From Mercenaria mercenaria (lineage: Eukaryota; Mollusca; Bivalvia; Venerida; Veneridae): a stretch of DNA of 64,000 nucleotides. Below, piece after piece: positions 58,050 through 64,000 of this stretch. A program made the position numbers and the translations under genes. Position 1 is the stretch's first letter. Every line of letters begins with the position of its first letter. The stretch spans positions 71,131,501-71,195,500 of the forward strand of contig NC_069370.1 in NCBI RefSeq assembly GCF_021730395.1. Direction: 5' to 3'. The notes beneath the pieces were generated by a model. That model saw nothing but the letters and a program-made list of their open reading frames with translations, had not been told where the DNA came from and did not search any database.

Positions 58050-60470
58050 ACAATGTACAACTTTATTCCAACTTTCTTTGACATTCTACCAACAGGCACC
58101 AACTTATATAAAGAATTTTACGGGTTTTACGAAAAACAATCACATTTTGAAATAGATAATACTAAGTTCCAGTCTTTGCGTGAACAATCTGCACTTAAAA
58201 ATATCCGTGATGGTTACAAAAATAAACATTCAAAACCGGCAAAATATCTGCGGATGTTGTGATGAGCAGAAATGACTACATAGCGGAGATTCAAAGAAAG
58301 TTGTTTTGTAAGTGTATTTATATTTGCCACCGAGACACATATGGGCGAGTCCTCTAGAAGACTATTAATAATTTTACTTGGAGGGTAGTGCAGTATACAG
58401 ACGAAAGCCTCTCCGGTTCAAGGTTTAATCTAAATAAAGTGCACACTAAAAGTAGCCAATATCTATAACATATTCTCTACGACCAATATCTATAAATACT
58501 TTAACTAGACCCTGTGGTCAATCGCTTTAAAATGTAAGTAATTAATCAACAATTGCACAAAGGTTTTTTAAAATTAAATTACAATTCCGTTAACTTTGTT
58601 AATGTAATTTATCAATTTACAATTGCATTCCAAATATAATTAATTACATTCAATTACAATAGCAAATGGAGCAACAACCCAACATGATTTTACAAGAACA
58701 CTGTATCAAAATTCTTTTTTGGCAAATAATTACCCCCAGATGATGTGCATGCATGCACATGATAATAAACAAATCGACTTAATTTTAGTTATTCATAAAT
58801 CGCATTATTACACAAAGAAACATAAATGTCTTAAAATGTGTGCATGTGAGAGAATACCACTCGGTTTTTAATATTTCGAAATAAACTGACGCAAAAGAAG
58901 CTGATAGTTGGCCCTAAATATTTTAACACCAATTCAACGATTAACTGCAGGTACATAAGATACAGATAGAGACAGGTATTATCTGTGCCAGTTACAAAGG
59001 GCTGTGAACCGAGAATTCAAGTAGGTCTGTTACCGATACTATATGTTCGACAATCTAAGTTATGGTTATTGAATTTTAGATGTGCTATGTAATTAGAAGC
59101 AATTGAAATGTAACTGTCAGTTTCATCCCTACGTTCCATTATAATTAATCAAATTACAATCAAATGTAATTGAAAAATAAAACCCTCCCATTTACATTTT
59201 TATTTCAATTAATCAGGCAGGAATGTAATTAAATTCAATTAATTACAATTACGTTTTTAATTACCCAAGATCTAACTAGACCAAATCCTTTCAATAAACC
59301 GTAACTCAAAGACAAAACGGTAAAATTAAGATACTTCTTCAGTTCATAAGCGAACAGAAACACCCACTTTAGTGATGCAAATGTATGCATTACTCTGACG
59401 ACTATATCCTATTTGACCTAGTTGTGAAAAATACCTAAAATTCTAAAATATGAAAAGTAAAGAAATTTATCTTTTCTCATTTGTTACCATCCTTGCACTG
59501 TAAACTAACTGCTTCATTATATATACCTGATATGTACCTGATCAACACGACATGAGGTAACAGTGTCGATCTTTGCGATCACATGAATAGCAATTGTCTT
59601 AAGGAAAACTAATAAACATTTTATAAAATATAAGAGAATAATTTTGAAAATTTGTAGGATTTAGAAAAGCATTTTACAGTGACCTATTTCTTATTTTTAA
59701 CTTTCTATCTCAATATTTTGTGCTTCGAAGATTGTTTACACCAAATAGAAAATGGCAACTCAGTTTCACATGGAGATTACCCCAAGTTGTCGATTGAATA
59801 TTGTAATGATGTGGCAGTTACATTGTTTAATACTGATTTTACTGGGAAGAAATCTAGTCTACGTTCATTGTGCATTTCAATGGTTTACGATCAAGAACTT
59901 ATTCAATGAGAAAATGTCTACATATGCGTTAATTTTTACAGCAATTCTCATGTAAGAATTTTAGAGGTTGCTGTGTTTCATCTTTTTATGTCATATAGCA
60001 TCTCAATATATTATTCACGTTTGGTTAAAATACATAACAGGATAAATGTGGTTTTATACCATTGAATTGCTCTAAAGTACCGAAAATACTTTTTTCAGTA
60101 TTTAATTAAATGCTAAATATATAATGTTTTTGAAAGAAGGAATTGAAAAATTAAGATAATGTAACCTTAAATGATAATGGAGTAATGCAATATAGAAAAC
60201 TAACAATACTTACAATTATTTCAACGTTTTATTCTTCGTATGAAACAGACAAACTTGTGAATTGAAACTGAAATATTTTCGTATCTAAACTCTGGATCTT
60301 TTTCTATTTAAGGTCGTTGAGCTTTATGCTCACTATTTCAAAGTGTGATTGTATTTCTTAAGAATCGTATTTTTTGGTCTCGTTAGGTAAAATATTAAGG
60401 GCACTGAAAATTAAGCCTCGAAACGGATTTTGTGCTTGAACTGGGGTCAAACGTTTCTTTTTTATATTTG
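58050..60470 (-). repeat. Duplicated unit, inverted copy C1
   Basis: Inverted relative to copy E: 60.40-60.46 kb matches 47.55-47.60 kb (GGGCACTGAAAATTAAG, CTGGGGTCAAACG). TTACCATCCTTGCACTG at 59.48 kb matches 48.47 kb, ATTACGTTTTTAATTACCC at 59.25 kb matches 48.7 kb, and 58.08-58.54 kb matches 49.40-49.85 kb. Sequence 58.08-58.54 kb repeats 56.60-57.06 kb in the same orientation. A plus-strand open frame of 117 codons (57802-58155) spans its end, with no recognised domain. Confidence 0.75.
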
Positions 60471-60662
60471 GTTCAATTTATTTTTCAATAATGTATGTCG
60501 TATGAAATTAACTGTATTACAGTAAATTAATAGTCATTAAGTAAATTTTAATCTTGTAACAGAACTTTGATCATATGAATACACCACCACCAAAGAAACT
60601 GGAAAGGTTATCTGCAGATATTGTTTGTTTGTAAGCTTATTTATGGTCTCAACCAGTAACCC

Positions 60663-60905
60663 ATATTGGCGACTACTCCAGAAGACTGTTAGTAATGTTA
60701 GTGGGAGGATAGTGCAAGATACAAAAGACGCTATAATTTCAGAAGCTTTCCTGATTCTTTAACGTGCCAGGTGGAAAGCACCCATATATGGGACTTTTAT
60801 TCCAGTGTTAGTAATTTTAGTTGGAGGAGTGGGGACTCAATTTCAAGACTCCTGGTTTTGTAGTCAGTGTTACCACTGGACCACTGCGTCCGATCTTCTC
60901 TGTAG
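60663..60905 (-). mobile_element. tRNA-derived SINE, inverted copy
   Basis: Reverse complement of the 36.25-kb SINE: TTACCACTGGACCACTGCGT marks the head, and CTACTCCAGAAGACTGTTAG the body end. The flank ATATCTGCAGATAACC-like sequence is shared with 36.53 kb, so the insertion predates the inverted duplication. Confidence 0.7.
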
Positions 60906-61790
60906 ATACATTCAGATTTTTACCTTTTATTCAATAAAAATTGACATTCATCCAGTATGCAGGTATTATAAATGAAACAGATATTCATTAATCATGTTTG
61001 TCACAGGGAACTGAGGATCACTAATCAGACCTATTGAAGTTTCACAGCCCTTTGTAAACTAGTATAGAAATGCTTGACTCTGCCTTCATCTTTTGTACCT
61101 GCAGTTAGTCGTTGAATTGGTGGCAAAATAATAAGGGTCGACTATCTGCTTCTTTTGCGCCAGTTTATTTCAAAATATAAAGGGTCGAAAAATATTCTGT
61201 CACAGGCGACACATTTTAAGACACTTATATTTCTTTGTGTAATAATGCAATTTAGAAAGAATTTAATTGAAGTCGGTTTGTTTGTTTATTATCATGTGCA
61301 TGCATATCAGCTGTGTAATAACTTGTCAATAAAGAACTTTGATACAGTGTTCATGTATTTCAGTTTATAAATACCTTTTTCCAGTTGATCGGTTCACAAC
61401 ATCTTTTTTTATTTTTTTCTAAATTTTTTTTTATAAAATGTTTTAGAAATAAAATGACCTGTACAATATAAATAACATCTCAACAATATAAATAACATCT
61501 CAATGATATTAATTAAAGTAAGCTATGCTTACCGGTCTCTTGTAAATCTGTTAAGAGTGGCATATGTAGTTTAATAAAATTTTATTATGTTTTATTGCGA
61601 CATACATATGATGAGACGTATATAAACTATTGAGTTGAATTGTAAAAATCATGCTTGTTTGCAGCTTCATTTGGTTTTGTAATTGAATGTTATTAATCTC
61701 ATCTACAAAATTGATGTGATTGTAATATAATTGAATATTTCATTATGTAATTGCAAAATAACTAATTACATTTTAAAGTAACTGACTGGT
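60906..61790. other. Duplicated-landscape spacer
   Basis: Shares TTCATCTTTTGTACCTGCAG and TCGACTATCTGCTTCTTTTG with 36.0-36.07 kb (inverted), then AT-rich DNA with a 26-bp duplication (ATATAAATAACATCTCAA, 61.46-61.51 kb). No gene is seen. Confidence 0.5.
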
Positions 61791-63185
61791 TTAGGTAAAA
61801 TAATTATGGATAATTGCCCAAAGAGAATGAGTATTCATATTAGTAAGTTCTAGAGTGCACTTTATTTAGATTAAGAATGGACTCAGTACCCAGACTTCGA
61901 AACCAGGGGTCATATTCTCAAATTCCCATCCATCAGTCTTAAATTACGAATATAGAGATATGAGACCCGTATGTTGATACTTTAAACCTTGCACGCTAAA
62001 GAACCATAGAGACTTTGGAACTTGGAGTGTCTTCGGTATCTTCCTCTTTATAAAATAACTAAAAGTCGCCAAGATCATAACACTTACAAAATACACTTTA
62101 TTTAGAACAACAGAAATTTCAAACTTCTTAACATAAAAAGAGAGCCTTCCGCTATAAAGAATAGAATATATTTGCTACACAAAGTAAATTGGTTTCATAA
62201 TTAAAGCTAAAAATTAAGAATACTTATATGTGTTGAATTTATATGTCACTTGTGTATTTAGCGCAGAAATAATTTCAAATTTCTAAGTATGAAGGAAATC
62301 TTCTTTTGAAGGAATTGAACATTTTTACGTTTAGATAAAGAACAATGGTTTCATAATTAAAGCAATAATCATGATTTTATTGTATAAAGTCATAGAAAAA
62401 TTCACCGAATTGCTTCTTGGACACAATGTTTTACAAACTTCATCTCTGTTGTTTCCTTGACGTCAGGTTTTCCAACGATGTGGAAAATTCCGATACGACT
62501 TTTCAGGGAAGTATTGTTCGATAGGCATCAGATTCTGGGGATTTAAGAATGAATTTATATGTAAGTATAAATAGATCTGTAACAGAACTATACAATAACT
62601 ACTTATTTGTCATATATAGTATCTCATCTAAAATATATGAAATCAAACATACAATAAGAATACACATTCTTTAATGGTTCTTTAATTTTATGTTTTTTTA
62701 TCAGAAAGAAACGACCGTACATTATAAAATGTATACATTTATCTAATATTTATTGATTATATACAGCATACAGTTTGGCATTCATATTGTATTGAAAAAA
62801 ATGGCCCCCGTATCCAGTGGGCGAAATAGGGTTGTGTTTTTAGTTTTGGTTTATTTAAAGTAAAGAGAAGACACAACATTGGACAATTAATTGAAACAGT
62901 GCTAAAATTCAACAATGTGAAAAGTGCATTTTTTTATTTATTTTTTTTTGTAGGGGAGGGGGGAGGAGGTTCCTCAAGGTTTTCATTAATGTTGCCAAAT
63001 GTTTATTCTAATAACATATCTGGAACATTCCATACGTGAAGGCTGGTTCTGTTTCCAGTTTTCGGTATAAATTTTTAAAACAATAAATAACATTTTGAAT
63101 TCAGTTTCACTTCAGGGGAAATAACGACACAACACAAAGACCTGCATGAAGTTTTGGAATGCTTGAAGGTTAGCAAAACAAGTAT

Positions 63186-63254
63186 CATCCCCGGTGGGAT
63201 TCGAACCCACGACCTCTGGATTAGAAGTCCAGCTATCCACTGCGCTACGGGGAC
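63186..63254 (-). pseudogene. tRNA-Arg (UCU) pseudogene, copy D
   Basis: It matches the other three tRNA-Arg copies except for a 4-bp deletion in the GCGCGCTGGA region. This removes the 3' strand of the D stem (69 nt instead of 73). Anticodon, T arm and acceptor are unchanged, and AAAA at 63175-63178 is the terminator on the plus strand. It cannot form a normal D arm and is unlikely to give a working tRNA. Confidence 0.9.
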
Positions 63255-63856
63255 TTATACTACTTGCAAGTATCAATACATTTAACCACAGTGCGTCTAC
63301 CTTAGATGTGTAAAGCACTATATGTAAATGCTGTTGATTACTATCAGAAAAAACATATATCTTGAGCATTAGTTTTCTGTTGCTTTGTTTACTATCACAT
63401 TATGTCAAAACACCATTCAAATTCAAGTGAATTGAAAGAAAGATTAAATATACTTTAGACAAAGACTCTTATTCTTTTTTAATCTCACAGCTCTGATATC
63501 AGTGCCATTGACCTTTAAAACAAACCTTTAAAATGATAGCAAAGTTAAGAAAGGTAAAATACTCTTATCTGTTAGAAAATAGTCTATATCGAGCGGTGTT
63601 AACTTAAGAAGATTTATCTAAATACTTGGATATATAAATCAAATATAATGTTTTGAATTAGTTAGGCTAGTCAAGTACAAAATTCAATAACATTTTAATC
63701 AAATGCTCGATCTTTTGGTGTTTGTAGTTCTAATGCACTAAACTCAATACAAAATGTATTATCTTAAGGATTTAAATGTTTAACTTAATTTCAAATTTCT
63801 TTGACATTCTACCAACAGGCGCCAAATTATATAAAGAATTTTACGGGTTTTTTTTT

Positions 63857-63882
63857 GGGGGGGGGGGGGGGGGGGGGGGGGG
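63857..63882. repeat. Poly-G run of about 26
   Basis: A pure G tract follows a T run, where sister copies at 56.65 and 58.12 kb have mixed A-rich or normal sequence. It may be real or a consensus error. Confidence 0.6.
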
Positions 63883-64000
63883 TTGGACAATAACATTTTG
63901 AAATAGATAATATGATGTTCCAGTCTTTGCGTGAACAATCTGCATTTAGAAATATCCGTTATTATGACAAAAATAATCATTCAAAACCGGCAAAACATCT

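Larger units (their letters stand above)
61791..64000 (-). repeat. Duplicated unit, inverted copy D (runs off window)
   Basis: On the minus strand it holds sections matching 33.0-34.2 kb (for example AACTTCATCTCTGTTGTTTCC for 33.65 kb). A damaged tRNA-Arg follows, then the section matching 49.7-50.33 kb, including AATGCTCAAGATATATGTTT. The window ends inside the unit. A G run near 63.86 kb is absent from the other copies. Confidence 0.75.

Noticed and set aside
57802-58155. 117-codon open frame with several Cys residues
   Set aside because: It spans the junction between a LINE fragment and an inverted repeat unit, and the other copies of that unit do not keep the frame.

Overview
This is a piece of animal nuclear genome, most likely from a marine bivalve mollusc. 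The evidence is low gene density, AT-rich spacers, AG/GT-bounded exons, tRNA-derived SINEs ending in CAACAAAATAAA, CR1/jockey-like LINE fragments, and many short tandem-repeat elements with CCGTC-rich starts and AGGTCA-rich units, which are typical of bivalves. The species is not determined. Nearly everything is transposon-derived. I found no LTR retrovirus, Polinton or toxin gene that I could support.

Layout. 1-2.1 kb is AT-rich DNA. 2.1-9.1 kb is a chain of tandem-repeat elements: a pair with GTACCCCCC ends, a 42-bp minisatellite, a 97-bp array, an exactly periodic 145-bp array, and a 1.7-kb element with hairpin ends. 9.2-13.8 kb holds two PIF/Harbinger-like elements (GGCC termini, TAA target duplications); the second carries a 0.94-kb foldback element. 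14.1-18.3 kb is an array of AGGTCA-rich repeats, interrupted by a Helentron-like element that is itself interrupted by a third Harbinger-like element. 18.3-21.0 kb looks like uncorrected, error-rich sequence. 21.5-25.0 kb holds two more Helentron-like elements.

Host genes. On the + strand at 21.0-26.8 kb are exons of a single-pass membrane protein: an extracellular exon, a short stalk exon, and two tandem homologous transmembrane exons of identical phase (26.25 and 26.68 kb) that look like alternatives. At 51.2-55.0 kb (+) four exons form a decayed gene or pseudogene with an FGKYRG motif. A broken Cys-rich fragment lies at 44.7 kb.

From 31.7 kb onward the window is dominated by a duplicated unit of several kb, present in five or more partial copies: two direct copies (31.7-35.9 and 37.1-41.1 kb), one at 47.3-50.3 kb, and inverted copies at 55.8-57.2, 58.0-60.5 and 61.8-64 kb. 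Four copies carry a tRNA-Arg(UCU) gene: three intact and one with a 4-bp deletion. One copy holds a 5'-truncated LINE whose empty site survives in the sister copy.

The most unusual observation is structural. At least seven unrelated-looking repeat elements share one plan: a 5' hairpin or C-rich terminus, a central tandem array, an inverted copy of the 5' end near the 3' end, then a 3' hairpin followed by AGCTCTTGTT or similar. This is the Helentron/HINE plan, and one nested insertion defines its boundaries closely. Many of these arrays consist of nuclear-receptor-like half-sites (AGGTCA) in fixed spacing.
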